Positions 27,263 to 36,327 are shown, numbered from the stretch's first letter. The stretch is 40,706 bases of DNA from Lachnospiraceae bacterium (GCA_017526985.1 JAFXQR010000061.1:1-40706); one strand, 5' to 3'. Made by a program: numbers and translations. The notes: generated from the sequence alone by a model not told the origin.

Positions 27263-28627
27263 TACGATATCATTTAAGATTCGGATCTTTTGTTTTCTGG
27301 GTGTCGCGATGATCACCTGATCACCCTTTTGGATCGTTGTATTACCGGAGGGAACGATCAGCTCGCCGTTGTGGAAGATGGCGGCGATCAGTACATTTTT
27401 CTTGATCTTAAAGGCTTTTTCCTTAAAAGCAATGTCCAGCAGTTTGAAATCGGCACCGGCTACCAGTTCGCGGATCTCGGCCTGGCCTTCGGCAACGATG
27501 TAGAACTTGCCCACTTCGTTCATGGTCTGGTCGCTGTCGTGGCGGCGGATAAAGCGCAGCGCGCGTAACGCGGCAGTTTCCACCGAAGATACCGTGATGT
27601 CGATATTGACTTTGTGCAGCAGCTGCAGGTGTTCCGGTACTTCCACATAAGTGATCACGCAGGGGATGTGGCAGGACCAGGAGAACATACTGATGACCAG
27701 GTTCTTTTCATCGCTGCCGTTTAAGGATACTACCATATCCATATCGGTCAGGTGTTCTTCCTTCAGGATCTCCAGCAGTTCGCCTTCACCGGTACACAGG
27801 ATACGGCTGTTGGGGAAACGCTCCATCAAAGCACGGCATTTGGCCGGGCGGTCTTCCAAAACGGTCACGGCATATCCGTCGTTGATCATCCGCTCCATCA
27901 GGCTTTCAGCGATACTGTTGCCGCCGACGATCATCACTTTTTTCACTTTCTGCCGGCGGATCCCCAGAGATTCCAGGGTTTCTGCAAATTCATTTTTGGA
28001 GATGACCACCGAAAGATTGTCTCCGGCTTCTACCACAAAATTGCCGTCCGGGATCGTGAGCTTGTCATTGCGCATCACGGCTACCACCAGCATATCCGCC
28101 TTGCTGGATTTTTTGATGTCCAGCAGGCTGCGGCCGCAGAGAACGGAATCCGGCAGGACATTCAGGTCCATGATATGGATGCCGTTTCTCCAGGAACCCA
28201 CCAGCTTGGTGTAGCCCGGCATACCGATATTGTCATAGATCTCATCCGCCACATCTTCCCGCGGCGTGATGATCATATCGATGCGGTATTCTTTTTTCAG
28301 TTCTTCGCGCTCTTTGACAAAGTCCGGCATGGTGATGCGGGCTGCGGCAAAGCGGGTACCCAGGTTTTTGGCCTGCATGCAGCTCAGCAGATTGATCTCG
28401 TCGATGGGTGTCAGACATACGATGGCATCTGCAGTCGTTGCACCTGCCGCGATCAAAGTTTCACGTGAAGCACCACTGCCCACGATACCGTTGACACTGT
28501 AACGATCCGTCACTTCGTTGATCAGTTTCCGGTCTTTGTCGATAACGACGATATCATAATTTTCCGATGCCATGGACGCGATCAGCATCAGTCCTGTGCG
28601 TCCCAATCCAACCACTATGACCTTCAT
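27260..28627 (-). CDS. trkA: TrkA-type K+ transport regulator with two RCK modules
   Basis: 455 aa built from two tandem RCK units. The first Rossmann fold starts at residue 1 with GLGRTG (7-12) and acidic VIDKD after strand 2. A second begins near residue 230 (KVMIVGGNSIAESL), and each is followed by a TrkA-C domain. Such proteins bind NAD(H) or nucleotides in the cytosol and gate potassium channels or transporters. GGAGGAG precedes the ATG. Its start overlaps the stop of the antiporter gene, so the partner here is probably that CPA1 protein rather than the usual TrkH, which is absent from the window. Confidence 0.9.
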   Translation of the reverse strand: MKVIVVGLGRTGLMLIASMASENYDIVVIDKDRKLINEVTDRYSVNGIVGSGASRETLIAAGATTADAIVCLTPIDEINLLSCMQAKNLGTRFAAARITMPDFVKEREELKKEYRIDMIITPREDVADEIYDNIGMPGYTKLVGSWRNGIHIMDLNVLPDSVLCGRSLLDIKKSSKADMLVVAVMRNDKLTIPDGNFVVEAGDNLSVVISKNEFAETLESLGIRRQKVKKVMIVGGNSIAESLMERMINDGYAVTVLEDRPAKCRALMERFPNSRILCTGEGELLEILKEEHLTDMDMVVSLNGSDEKNLVISMFSWSCHIPCVITYVEVPEHLQLLHKVNIDITVSSVETAALRALRFIRRHDSDQTMNEVGKFYIVAEGQAEIRELVAGADFKLLDIAFKEKAFKIKKNVLIAAIFHNGELIVPSGNTTIQKGDQVIIATPRKQKIRILNDIV

Positions 28628-29922
28628 TTCTCTCCTCCAACAGGCTTATAACTCATTCGTTTTGCCTTGTGTTTTTCCAAACCATAATATACACGGCGAA
28701 CGGTCAGCCCCTGTACCAGTACCGTGAAGAAAATCGTAACAAACGCGATGTTCAAAAAGATCTCGTAAACTTCTGCAGGCAGATAAGCCTCGGTCTCCAT
28801 AGCAAGCGCAAGGGAAAGACCGCCTTTTAATGCCGACCAGGTCATCAGGGCGACAAATTCCGGCAGGTTGTAATTGCCCGGGATATTGTGTCCCGTCAGA
28901 ACTGTGCTGATGCTGACGCCGGCTGCTCTGGAGAGGATCAGTGAGATCAGCGCCACCGGGACGATGATCGCGGCAAATTTACTGATGGATACGGTGAGTA
29001 CCACAAATCCGATCATAACAAAGAGCACACCGTTTAAGATGCCTTCCAGGATCTCCCAGAAGTCGGTGTAGAAATGGTGCGGATCGATCACATCCACCTG
29101 GCGTTTGATCTTGTCCATATTGTAGGAGAAGAAGAAACCGCAGATCACGGATGCCAGCACACCGGAAAAGCCTACATGTTCGCAGATCATATAGACCAGC
29201 AATACATTCAGAAGGGCGATCAGGATATTCCGGATCGGATCCCTTGAGATCTTGATCAGCTGGAACATCAGAAATGACATACCCAGAGCCACTACTACGG
29301 CCCCCAGAATCTCTTTGGTCAGCAGTACGGCTACATTGCTGTCACCGCTCTTGGTGATGATGGAGCGGACAAAGATGAACAAGGTAACGCCGATACCGTC
29401 ATTGAATAGGGACTCGTTTTCGATGACCGAGCAGACATTCTTGGACAAGCCGATCTTGTTTAAGATGCCCGTAGCGGCGATGGGGTCGGTGGGAGATACC
29501 ACGCAGCCCAGCAGTACGCAGGTCCAGAAATCCAGCGGCAGACCAAAAGCCATGGCAGCCAGATACATCAGTCCGCCGTAGAAGAAGGATGCGATCAAGG
29601 TCGTCAGAAAAGCCAGCAGGCAGATGGGACGCAGATTTGTTTTGAACTTGCCCATATTGACCTTGCTGGATCCGGCAAACAGCATAAAGCAGAGCATACC
29701 GTCCATCAGGTATTCCCGGAAATTAAAATCCCCCAGCTTGCCGATCAGGTTCTGCAGCGGTTCCATCGGGAAGACGGCGCGCAGCAGCAACAGGATCAGA
29801 GAGAGCAGGGATGAAAAAAAGATCAGGGCGATATCACTCTGAATGTGGAACAGTTTGTCATTCACGGTTCCGATGATCACAATATACGCTAAAACAACGA
29901 TTAAAAAGATTTGTATACTCAT
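28624..29922 (-). CDS. CPA1-family cation:proton antiporter (NhaP-like)
   Basis: About 432 aa from the ATG whose first base is 29922, with 11-12 hydrophobic segments. The CPA1 ion-binding region SPTDPIAATG (143-152) and the following ESLFNDGIGVTLF (170-182) are intact. It exchanges Na+ or K+ for H+ across the membrane. The start is uncertain: an in-frame ATG at 29970 would add 16 residues that do not look like the family. The chosen ATG has no ribosome site and lies only nine bases from a TATAAT, so a near-leaderless message is possible. The stop overlaps the trkA-like start (ATGA), implying coupled production. Confidence 0.88.
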   Translation of the reverse strand: MSIQIFLIVVLAYIVIIGTVNDKLFHIQSDIALIFFSSLLSLILLLLRAVFPMEPLQNLIGKLGDFNFREYLMDGMLCFMLFAGSSKVNMGKFKTNLRPICLLAFLTTLIASFFYGGLMYLAAMAFGLPLDFWTCVLLGCVVSPTDPIAATGILNKIGLSKNVCSVIENESLFNDGIGVTLFIFVRSIITKSGDSNVAVLLTKEILGAVVVALGMSFLMFQLIKISRDPIRNILIALLNVLLVYMICEHVGFSGVLASVICGFFFSYNMDKIKRQVDVIDPHHFYTDFWEILEGILNGVLFVMIGFVVLTVSISKFAAIIVPVALISLILSRAAGVSISTVLTGHNIPGNYNLPEFVALMTWSALKGGLSLALAMETEAYLPAEVYEIFLNIAFVTIFFTVLVQGLTVRRVYYGLEKHKAKRMSYKPVGGEK

Positions 29923-29931
29923 AACGCATCT

Positions 29932-29959
29932 ATTATACCATAAAGTGGAAAATACACAA
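29932..29959 (-). promoter_or_regulatory. Putative promoter of the antiporter/trkA operon
   Basis: On the minus strand TTGTGT (29954-29959), 16 bases, then a perfect TATAAT (29932-29937). The predicted start falls only a few bases before the ATG at 29922, leaving essentially no leader. The -35 box is weak. Confidence 0.5.
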
Positions 29960-29999
29960 GATGATCGCATTGCATTCCGATGTGGGCGGCGCGCGGCAG

Positions 30000-30044
30000 A
30001 TCACGAAATTCTTATATCCAAGACCTGCGTGTTCGTGATATAAT
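30000..30044 (+). promoter_or_regulatory. Likely promoter and dyad operator of the ior operon
   Basis: An extended -10 (TGA-TATAAT, hexamer at 30039-30044) precedes the iorA gene by about 80 bases. The inverted repeat ATCACGAA (30000-30007) / TTCGTGAT (30032-30039) brackets the -35 region and touches the -10, the position of a repressor site. No regulator gene lies beside it. Confidence 0.55.
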
Positions 30045-30124
30045 GAGAAATCGGCAGAGAGAATGGACAAGACAAAAGAGATAAGTTCCAATAAAACAAA
30101 AGGTAGCAGTTAAGGAGTTCATTT

Positions 30125-31912
30125 ATGAAGGAATATGTAATGGGAAACGGCGCGATCGCACTGGGCGCGCTGAAGGCCGGGGTGAATATCGCCTGCGGCT
30201 ATCCGGGGACACCTTCGTCCGAGATCATCGAGACACTGTCCAAATACCCGCATGAAGGGATGCATCTGGAGTGGTCGGTCAATGAAAAAGCTGCGCTGGA
30301 AGTGGCTTCGGCAGCGGCTTATGCAGGTGCGAGAGCACTGGTGACCATGAAGCAGGTGGGACTGAATGTTGCTTCCGATCCGCTCATGTCCCTGGCGTAT
30401 GTGGGCGTGGAAGGCGGCATGGTGGTGGTATCCGCGGACGATCCGGGGCCGATCTCGTCCCAGACCGAGCAGGACAGCCGGAGGTTTGCGGATTTTGCAA
30501 GGATTCCGGTTTTTGATCCTACCTCTCCGGAGGAAGCGTTTGAGATGATTCAGGATGCGTTTGCGTATTCGGAAAAGTATAAGACACCGGTGATCTTCCG
30601 GCCGACGACCCGTGTCTGCCACGGCTATGCGTCCATTGAAGCGTCGGATGCGTATCAGCCCAAGGCATTTGCCGGTTTTCAGAAAGATGCCGGCCGTTTC
30701 GTGATCTTCCCGCGGCTTTCCTATAAGAACCATGGAATGATCGAAGAGCGGAATGTACATATCGGAGAGGATTTTTCAGAATATCGTTTTAATACCGTGG
30801 AAGGTGCCGCTTCCGCAAAGGCGGTATTGGCCAGTGGAGTGAGCTATCGGTATGCGAAAGAGTTTTTAAAAGACCATCCGGAGGTGAAGCTGATCCGTGT
30901 AGCTACGGCATTTCCGCATCCGGAAGATTTCCTGCTGCGGGCGCTGGAGGGGGTGGAAGAAGTCCTTTGTCTGGAAGAACTGAGCCCCTATCTGGAAGAA
31001 ACCGTATTGAAGCTGGCAGGAAAACATAAGCTGACCGTGAAGGTATACGGAAAGCTGACCGGGCATGTGCCGGCTATGGGTGAAAACAGCGCCGACAGCG
31101 TGCGCGTGATCCTGGAGAACTATCTGGGCATTACGGCAAAAGACGCGGAGAAGGACGAGACACCGGCGCTCCCGGCCAGACCGCCGGTATTGTGTGCCGG
31201 ATGTCCCCACAGAGCATCGTTCTATGCGGTAAAACGAGCAATGACAGGGAAGAAGACCTATTATTGCGGCGATATCGGCTGCTATACCCTTGGTAATGCC
31301 ATGCCGCTGGATATGGTGGATACCTGCCTGTGTATGGGGGCCGGTGTGACCATGGCCCAGGGATTTTCCCATATGGATCACGAAGGCAAGGTCTTTGCGT
31401 TCATCGGGGATTCCACCTTTTTTGCATCGGGTATTACCGGTGTGGTCAATGCTGTTTATAATGAAGCAGATGTGACGATCTGCATCCTGGATAATTCCAC
31501 GACAGCCATGACCGGCCATCAGCCGCACCCGGGAACGGGCCGGAATATGATGGACCATATGACCGCTAAGATCAGCATTCCCAAAATCTTAGAGGGCATT
31601 GGTCTGACAAAGGTCGTGACTGTGGATCCGCTGGATCTGAAAGTTTCCATTCAGGCAGTACAGGAATGCGCGGATCTGCCGGGGGTGAAGGCAATCATCT
31701 TCAAATCGCCCTGTATCGCCATCGAAAAATCGACAAAGAAATGTGCGGTAACGGATGACTGCATCAACTGCAAGAAGTGTATCCGTGAAACCGGATGCCC
31801 GGCATTGTCCGTGGCAGACGGCAAGGTAGTGATCGATGCTTCCTTATGTACCGGCTGCAGTCTGTGCGCGCAGGTCTGCCCGGTAGGAGCGATAGGAGGT
31901 GCAGAGAGATGA
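30125..31912 (+). CDS. iorA: Indolepyruvate:ferredoxin oxidoreductase, alpha subunit
   Basis: 595 aa. An N-terminal pyruvate-ferredoxin-oxidoreductase-like domain (GNGAIALGALKAGVNIACGYPGTPSSEI) comes first. The thiamine diphosphate-binding half follows (CGDIGCYTLG, then GDSTFFASG with the distal LDNSTTAMTG). The C-terminal domain carries two [4Fe-4S] motifs: Cys546, 549, 552 and 558, then Cys575, 578, 581 and 585. With the beta subunit it decarboxylates aryl pyruvates to aryl-acetyl-CoA, reducing ferredoxin, in fermentation of aromatic amino acids. AAGGAG precedes the ATG. The stop overlaps the iorB start. Confidence 0.95.
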   Translation: MKEYVMGNGAIALGALKAGVNIACGYPGTPSSEIIETLSKYPHEGMHLEWSVNEKAALEVASAAAYAGARALVTMKQVGLNVASDPLMSLAYVGVEGGMVVVSADDPGPISSQTEQDSRRFADFARIPVFDPTSPEEAFEMIQDAFAYSEKYKTPVIFRPTTRVCHGYASIEASDAYQPKAFAGFQKDAGRFVIFPRLSYKNHGMIEERNVHIGEDFSEYRFNTVEGAASAKAVLASGVSYRYAKEFLKDHPEVKLIRVATAFPHPEDFLLRALEGVEEVLCLEELSPYLEETVLKLAGKHKLTVKVYGKLTGHVPAMGENSADSVRVILENYLGITAKDAEKDETPALPARPPVLCAGCPHRASFYAVKRAMTGKKTYYCGDIGCYTLGNAMPLDMVDTCLCMGAGVTMAQGFSHMDHEGKVFAFIGDSTFFASGITGVVNAVYNEADVTICILDNSTTAMTGHQPHPGTGRNMMDHMTAKISIPKILEGIGLTKVVTVDPLDLKVSIQAVQECADLPGVKAIIFKSPCIAIEKSTKKCAVTDDCINCKKCIRETGCPALSVADGKVVIDASLCTGCSLCAQVCPVGAIGGAER

Positions 31913-32490
31913 ATAAAGATATACTGATCTGCGGCGTCGGCGGACAGGGAACAGTCCTGGCATCCAGGATCATCGCGGCTTCCGCGATGACGGAAGGCAA
32001 TACGGTACATTCGGCCGAGACCATCGGTATGGCACAGAGAGGCGGCCCGGTGACCAGTCATGTACGGATCGGAGAGGCGGCATATTCGCCCCTCATCCCA
32101 CAGGGGAGCGCAGACCTGATCGTAGGATTTGAACCTTCGGAAGTGGTGAGAAACATCGGCTATCTGTCGGAGGACGGGATCGCGGTCGTCAATACCACAG
32201 CGATCAAACCGGTGACGGCATCCCTTTCGGATAGCGGCTATGACGGAACGGAAATGGTGGAGTATTTAAAGAAACGCGGCAACTGTATCTTCGTGGACGG
32301 TGCGAAGGAATGTGAGATGCTGGGTTCCGTGAAGTTTTTGAATATCCTGCTTCTGGGTGTGGCAGCAGGTTCCGGAAAGCTGGGGATCTCCGTCGATACC
32401 ATGCGCAGCGAGATCGAAAAGCGGGTACCGGAAAAGTTCCGGGAAGCCAATCTGCAGGCGTTTGATAAAGGGTGCGCGATCGCATCTTAA
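31909..32490 (+). CDS. iorB: Indolepyruvate:ferredoxin oxidoreductase, beta subunit
   Basis: 193 aa from the ATG at 31909, which overlaps the iorA stop (ATGA) and has AGGAGG upstream inside iorA. It is the gamma-domain-like subunit of the 2-oxoacid:ferredoxin oxidoreductase family: CGVGGQGTVLASRIIAASAM followed by ETIGMAQRGGPVTSHVRIG. Length is normal for IorB. It completes the aryl-pyruvate oxidoreductase with IorA in the cytosol. A paaK-like ligase gene follows after 36 bases. Confidence 0.95.
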   Translation: MNKDILICGVGGQGTVLASRIIAASAMTEGNTVHSAETIGMAQRGGPVTSHVRIGEAAYSPLIPQGSADLIVGFEPSEVVRNIGYLSEDGIAVVNTTAIKPVTASLSDSGYDGTEMVEYLKKRGNCIFVDGAKECEMLGSVKFLNILLLGVAAGSGKLGISVDTMRSEIEKRVPEKFREANLQAFDKGCAIAS

Positions 32491-32526
32491 GCAATAAACA
32501 GCATATCTTAACAAGGGGGAAAGATC

Positions 32527-33768
32527 ATGAAATTAAATGAAACACAGATCGCACAGGTGGATGCGCAGATCAAGCGTCTGATCAAGACCGACAGCTACTA
32601 TGGTAAGCTGTACCGGGAAGCCGGCATCACCGGTGTGAGTTCACAGGAAGATTTTGAAAAGCTTCCGTTCTCCAGTAAGGCAGATCTGCGAAATGCTTAT
32701 CCGCTGGGGATCCAGGCCGTTCCCGATGAAGAAGTGGTGCGTATCCATTCTTCTTCCGGTACCACAGGCAAGCCGGTCATCATCCCTTATACCGCAAAGG
32801 ATGTGGATGACTGGGCCGTTATGTTTGCGAGATGTTATGAGATGGCAGGTATCACCGAAAAAGACCGTCTGCAGATCACGCCGGGCTACGGCTTGTGGAC
32901 GGCAGGCATCGGTTTTCAGGCCGGCTGTGAAAAACTGGGCGCTATGGCTATCCCCATGGGACCTGGCAATACCGAGAAACAGCTGCAGATGATGGTAGAT
33001 CTGAAAGCTACCGTGATCTGCGCGACATCTTCCTATGCACTGCTGCTGGCAGAAGAGATCGAGCGCCGCGGTATGAAGGATCAGATCTTTTTGAAGAAAG
33101 GCGTGATCGGATCCGAGCGCTGGAGCGAAAAGAAGAGAGAGTATATCCACGACAAGCTGGGCATCGAGCTGTATGATATCTACGGCCTGACCGAGATCTA
33201 CGGTCCGGGTATCGGTATCAACTGTGATAAGCAGAGCGGAATGCATTATTGGGATGATTATCTGTACATCGAGATCATCGATCCGGTGACCGGGAAACCG
33301 GTGGAAGACGGCGAGGAAGGCGAGATCGTGATCACCACACTGGTGAAGGAAGGCGCTCCGCTGCTGCGTTTCCGTACCCACGACTTATCCCGAATCATTC
33401 CGGGCGAGTGCCCTTGCGGATGCAAGCATCCCCGACTGGACATCATCCGCGGCCGAAGCGACGATATGTTCAAGGTACACGGCGTGAATATGTTCCCGAG
33501 TCAGGTGGAAGAGCTGCTGGGACAGATCGACGGTGTTTCCAGTGAGTACAACATCAACATCGCACACGATGATGAGATCAACAAGGATGTGATCCTGATC
33601 ACTGCGGAAGCAGAGGGCCGTGTCAACTTTGAGAAGACCGGCAAGCTGATCTGCGAAGCGTTTAAGTCCAAGATGAATGTGACCCCGAGAGTGACCATCG
33701 TTCCGGTGGGTACTCTGCCGCGTTCGGAAAAGAAGACGCAGCGTGTCTTTGATCACAGAGAAGAATAA
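32527..33768 (+). CDS. Phenylacetate-CoA ligase-like enzyme
   Basis: 413 aa of the PaaK branch of adenylate-forming enzymes. The P-loop-like motif SSSGTTGKPVIIPYT (about 75-90), YDIYGLTEIYGPG and the hinge region IIRGRSDDMFKVHGVNMFP are characteristic, and the C-terminal lid ends in the usual RSEKKTQRV. It would link aryl acids to CoA with ATP hydrolysis, or run in reverse. Directly behind iorAB, a plausible use is conversion of aryl-acetyl-CoA to the free acid with ATP formation, as proposed for archaeal and clostridial pairs. That direction is inference. The ribosome site is AAGGGGGAAAG. Confidence 0.92.
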   Translation: MKLNETQIAQVDAQIKRLIKTDSYYGKLYREAGITGVSSQEDFEKLPFSSKADLRNAYPLGIQAVPDEEVVRIHSSSGTTGKPVIIPYTAKDVDDWAVMFARCYEMAGITEKDRLQITPGYGLWTAGIGFQAGCEKLGAMAIPMGPGNTEKQLQMMVDLKATVICATSSYALLLAEEIERRGMKDQIFLKKGVIGSERWSEKKREYIHDKLGIELYDIYGLTEIYGPGIGINCDKQSGMHYWDDYLYIEIIDPVTGKPVEDGEEGEIVITTLVKEGAPLLRFRTHDLSRIIPGECPCGCKHPRLDIIRGRSDDMFKVHGVNMFPSQVEELLGQIDGVSSEYNINIAHDDEINKDVILITAEAEGRVNFEKTGKLICEAFKSKMNVTPRVTIVPVGTLPRSEKKTQRVFDHREE

Positions 33769-33801
33769 AAAAGCTCCCATCGCAAAGGGATGGAAGCTGC
33801 G

Positions 33802-33840
33802 AAAGGCCGGAGGAAAGGAATTTCCCCGGTCTTTTTATTT
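33802..33840. terminator. Terminator between convergent paaK-like and acyltransferase genes
   Basis: AAGGCCGG (33803-33810) pairs with CCGGTCTT (33826-33833), with further pairing in the loop, and runs into TTTTATTT. A smaller hairpin (AGCTCCCAT with ATGGAAGCT) lies just before it at about 33772-33797. The T tail overlaps the end of the minus-strand acyltransferase gene. Confidence 0.85.
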
Positions 33841-34977
33841 GGAACTTTCTGCCTTCTTTTTTTCGGCGTTTTTGACGGCCTTATAGACCAGATCCGAGAG
33901 GAATTTGACTAGGACTGCGACAGCCGAAGTGATCACGATCTGCGCGGCAAACAGCAGCAGCAGGTTCTTGTTGGAAGACAGATCATAGTGTTTATTCGCG
34001 TAGATACAAGCCTGCCCGATCACGATATGGTGAAACAGGAAATAAGTGTAACTGTAGGCGGACAGTACATTGACCACCTTCATAAAACGGGGCATCTTCT
34101 TAAATACGCCCTCCAGTGTCAGGAAGATAAAGAAGGTGCCTATTGCCAGGATCACGATGGATGGCGTCATATCAATGGGCAGTTTGGAGGGATAGATCAG
34201 ATAGAATCCCAGCAGCGCCACACCGATGGCAGCTGTCCACTTGGGGATACGGTCCATGACTTCCACCAGAAACATACCGACGATAAAGTCGTAGATCTTG
34301 ATGGTAAAGTTGTTGTAGGACGGAACATCGTGCCAGGGCATATACTGATAGGTAGCCAGGGCGATGATGTAATAAACAGTCGCGATGATCAGCGTGAGGT
34401 TCCGGTGTTTGAGGATGCACTTGCGCAGCAGCGGGAACACGATGTACATAGGGATGAGACAGCCCAGGAACCATTCCCCCAGCATCAGCGTAAAGGTCGG
34501 GATGTTGAAGATGGAAAGGTATCCGTCCATGCCCAGCAGAGTGAAGATAAAGCATAAGGGCGAGGGTTTCACCCCGGTCAGGCTCTCAAAATAGACCGGA
34601 AATTCAAAGCCGATCAGAAATAGGTAGATGGAATATACAATGTAGGAAATGTAAAAGGGGATCAGGATCCGCAGGAACCGTCCCTTGTAAAAATCCTTTA
34701 CGGAGAAGTCGGCTTTCCGTTTGCTCGACATCATCAGCCCTCCGCCGGAGAGCATCAGAAACAATCCTACGCCGATGGCCGGGAAGTTCATATTCTGATT
34801 GGAATGCAGCGGTTCGATGGTCTCTTTGAGCCGGATCCCCTGTAACTGCAGTGTCACCAGCGTGTGATAATACACCACCCCCATCAGGGACAAAAGCCGC
34901 AGGACGCTGATAAACTCATAGCGCCCGGACCTGGCGGTGGTTGTGTTCGTATTCTTCTTGTTGGTATCTTCTGACAT
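33835..34977 (-). CDS. Acyltransferase 3 family membrane protein
   Basis: 380 aa from the ATG whose first base is 34977, chosen because AAGGAAG lies six bases upstream; an in-frame ATG at 35001 has AAGGA only two bases away. After a Thr/Asn-rich hydrophilic N-terminus there are about ten hydrophobic segments. The family signature is a first helix starting YEFISVLRLLSLMGVVYYH, with the conserved Arg and His, followed by GVGLFLMLSGGGLMM and a basic KDFYKGRFLRILIP. Such enzymes O-acylate exported polysaccharides or other envelope molecules. Substrate unknown. It marks the end of the core-like sequence before the AT-rich island. Confidence 0.88.
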   Translation of the reverse strand: MSEDTNKKNTNTTTARSGRYEFISVLRLLSLMGVVYYHTLVTLQLQGIRLKETIEPLHSNQNMNFPAIGVGLFLMLSGGGLMMSSKRKADFSVKDFYKGRFLRILIPFYISYIVYSIYLFLIGFEFPVYFESLTGVKPSPLCFIFTLLGMDGYLSIFNIPTFTLMLGEWFLGCLIPMYIVFPLLRKCILKHRNLTLIIATVYYIIALATYQYMPWHDVPSYNNFTIKIYDFIVGMFLVEVMDRIPKWTAAIGVALLGFYLIYPSKLPIDMTPSIVILAIGTFFIFLTLEGVFKKMPRFMKVVNVLSAYSYTYFLFHHIVIGQACIYANKHYDLSSNKNLLLLFAAQIVITSAVAVLVKFLSDLVYKAVKNAEKKKAESSK

Positions 34978-35137
34978 TTGTAGCTTCCTTACCTTTTTCA
35001 TTATCCTTACAAATCATACACTACTTTCACGGAAAAATACAGAGTTTTGTTGTGCGGGGCGGTTTTTTAGCAGGCTGAAAGCTGTGCAGTTATGGATGAG
35101 CAGGGGATACTGGAGACGGAGAAGAAACCGGAGCTTT

Positions 35138-35761
35138 TTAATCACGGTTCTCGAATGTCAGACGGTTGTGTTGGAGTGTGTCCGCAAGATAGAACATATC
35201 AAAAATGTCTTTGTATCGTGTCGAGTTCGGCCCAAATTTCAAAAGAGATCTGAGTTTTTCTGTGAACATTTGCTCTTTGGAGTTTATAAGTAGTGTTGCA
35301 CTACCATCATAGCAAGCAATATCGAAACAAAACTCGTCTTGCTCTATGTTGAGGTTTTTATGTACGCCAAGATCAATTTTACTCTCTATGGAATCGCCGA
35401 TATCATCCGAAATGATGACATAAACCCGTTTCCCATGATAATCTTGTTGCTTGAGTTCTGTTATTTTTCCGGTTTGACGAATATGAATGCCTTCAAGACA
35501 ATCAAGTTTCTTGATAAATTGTCGGATTGAATCATCACTAAGAGAATATCGGATAAAATCGATATCCATATCCTGCGTTGCTCTTCGCGCATCGTTGGAA
35601 ATGCTTCGCATCACAACGCCGCCTTTTATGGTAACATTCCTATTAAGAGAACTTTCTGAAATTGCTTTAAGGACAACATCCTGACATACCTTTGCTTCAG
35701 CATTGTCGTCAACATATCCATCTGAATTAGCCTTTCGGATCATTTCTTTTATCGTTGTCAA
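35138..35761 (-). CDS. abiEii: AbiEii-type nucleotidyltransferase toxin, possibly 3'-truncated
   Basis: 207 aa. The N-terminal nucleotidyltransferase core is evident: IKGGVVMRSI with Gly47-Gly48, then RRATQDMDIDF with acidic residues Asp64, Asp66 and Asp68. A C-terminal helical part contains KEQMFTEKLRSLL and YKDIFDMFYLA. AbiEii is the toxin of the AbiE type IV toxin-antitoxin and phage-abortive-infection systems. The TTG start at 35761 is supported by GGAGGT nine bases upstream, inside the antitoxin gene; the next ATG is at residue 7. The protein is shorter than most AbiEii proteins I recall, and its stop coincides with a composition change, so the C-terminus may be missing. Confidence 0.85.
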   Translation of the reverse strand: MTTIKEMIRKANSDGYVDDNAEAKVCQDVVLKAISESSLNRNVTIKGGVVMRSISNDARRATQDMDIDFIRYSLSDDSIRQFIKKLDCLEGIHIRQTGKITELKQQDYHGKRVYVIISDDIGDSIESKIDLGVHKNLNIEQDEFCFDIACYDGSATLLINSKEQMFTEKLRSLLKFGPNSTRYKDIFDMFYLADTLQHNRLTFENRD

Positions 35762-35763
35762 TT

Positions 35764-36306
35764 TTAAAATACCTCCATTTCAAGTGCGTCACTAATCATT
35801 TTGCTTCGCGGAAAGGTCTCCGCATAGTCCTGTATACGTTCAATATCAAGATCATAGATCAGATTCCTGTAATTTCCGATGATCTCCTTGTAATAGTCAA
35901 AAGGGAATTTATTCTTAAACCGTAGAAGTTCTATCAGCATTCTTTCTTTATCATAAATCCTGATAGTCGCGTCTCTTCGTTCTATGGTTGTAACACCAAT
36001 GTTTAGTAAATCGGAAAGAATGTAGTACTGATGGACACGGCTATCTTTAATGTAAATAGCGTGCTTGTCAGTTGCGAGATGGAATTCATCCGGAATGACA
36101 TCTGTAAGACCATGATAATAGAAAGCACTGTCCAGGGTAATAATAGCTTTAGGGTATTTGAATGCAATTATAGCCAATGTTGAAACATCGGGAATATCAG
36201 AATAGACGCCTTTTTCTAGTTGATATAGATTTCCTGCAGATATTTGTTTTTTAATTTGATAATCAGATTGCCATTTATGAAGGCAATCAGGATATGAATA
36301 TAGCAT
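35764..36306 (-). CDS. abiEi: AbiEi-type antitoxin and transcriptional repressor
   Basis: 180 aa. An N-terminal winged-helix-like segment (QIKKQISAGNLYQLEKGVYSD) is followed by the AbiEi C-terminal region (ALDSAFYYHGLTD-type motif, here ITLDSAFYYHGLTDVIPDEFH, and RIYDKERMLIELLRFKNKF). AbiEi neutralises the toxin and, in studied systems, binds two inverted repeats in its own promoter. Two matching 27-bp sites lie upstream here. GGAG precedes the ATG at about three bases. It overlaps the toxin gene's ribosome site, so both are translated from one message with the antitoxin first. Confidence 0.88.
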   Translation of the reverse strand: MLYSYPDCLHKWQSDYQIKKQISAGNLYQLEKGVYSDIPDVSTLAIIAFKYPKAIITLDSAFYYHGLTDVIPDEFHLATDKHAIYIKDSRVHQYYILSDLLNIGVTTIERRDATIRIYDKERMLIELLRFKNKFPFDYYKEIIGNYRNLIYDLDIERIQDYAETFPRSKMISDALEMEVF

Positions 36307-36327
36307 GATACTCCAATTGCAGCAAAC

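Noticed and set aside
26026-27273. Minus-strand frame of 415 codons opposite ackA
   Set aside because: Acetate kinase on the plus strand is certain, and the antisense frame has shadow composition.
31795-31908. Upstream in-frame ATG for iorB
   Set aside because: It lies deep inside iorA; the ATG at 31909 has a ribosome site and the usual ATGA overlap.
34937-35293. Plus-strand 118-codon frame crossing the acyltransferase start and the toxin gene end
   Set aside because: It spans two unrelated minus-strand genes and has no coding character of its own.
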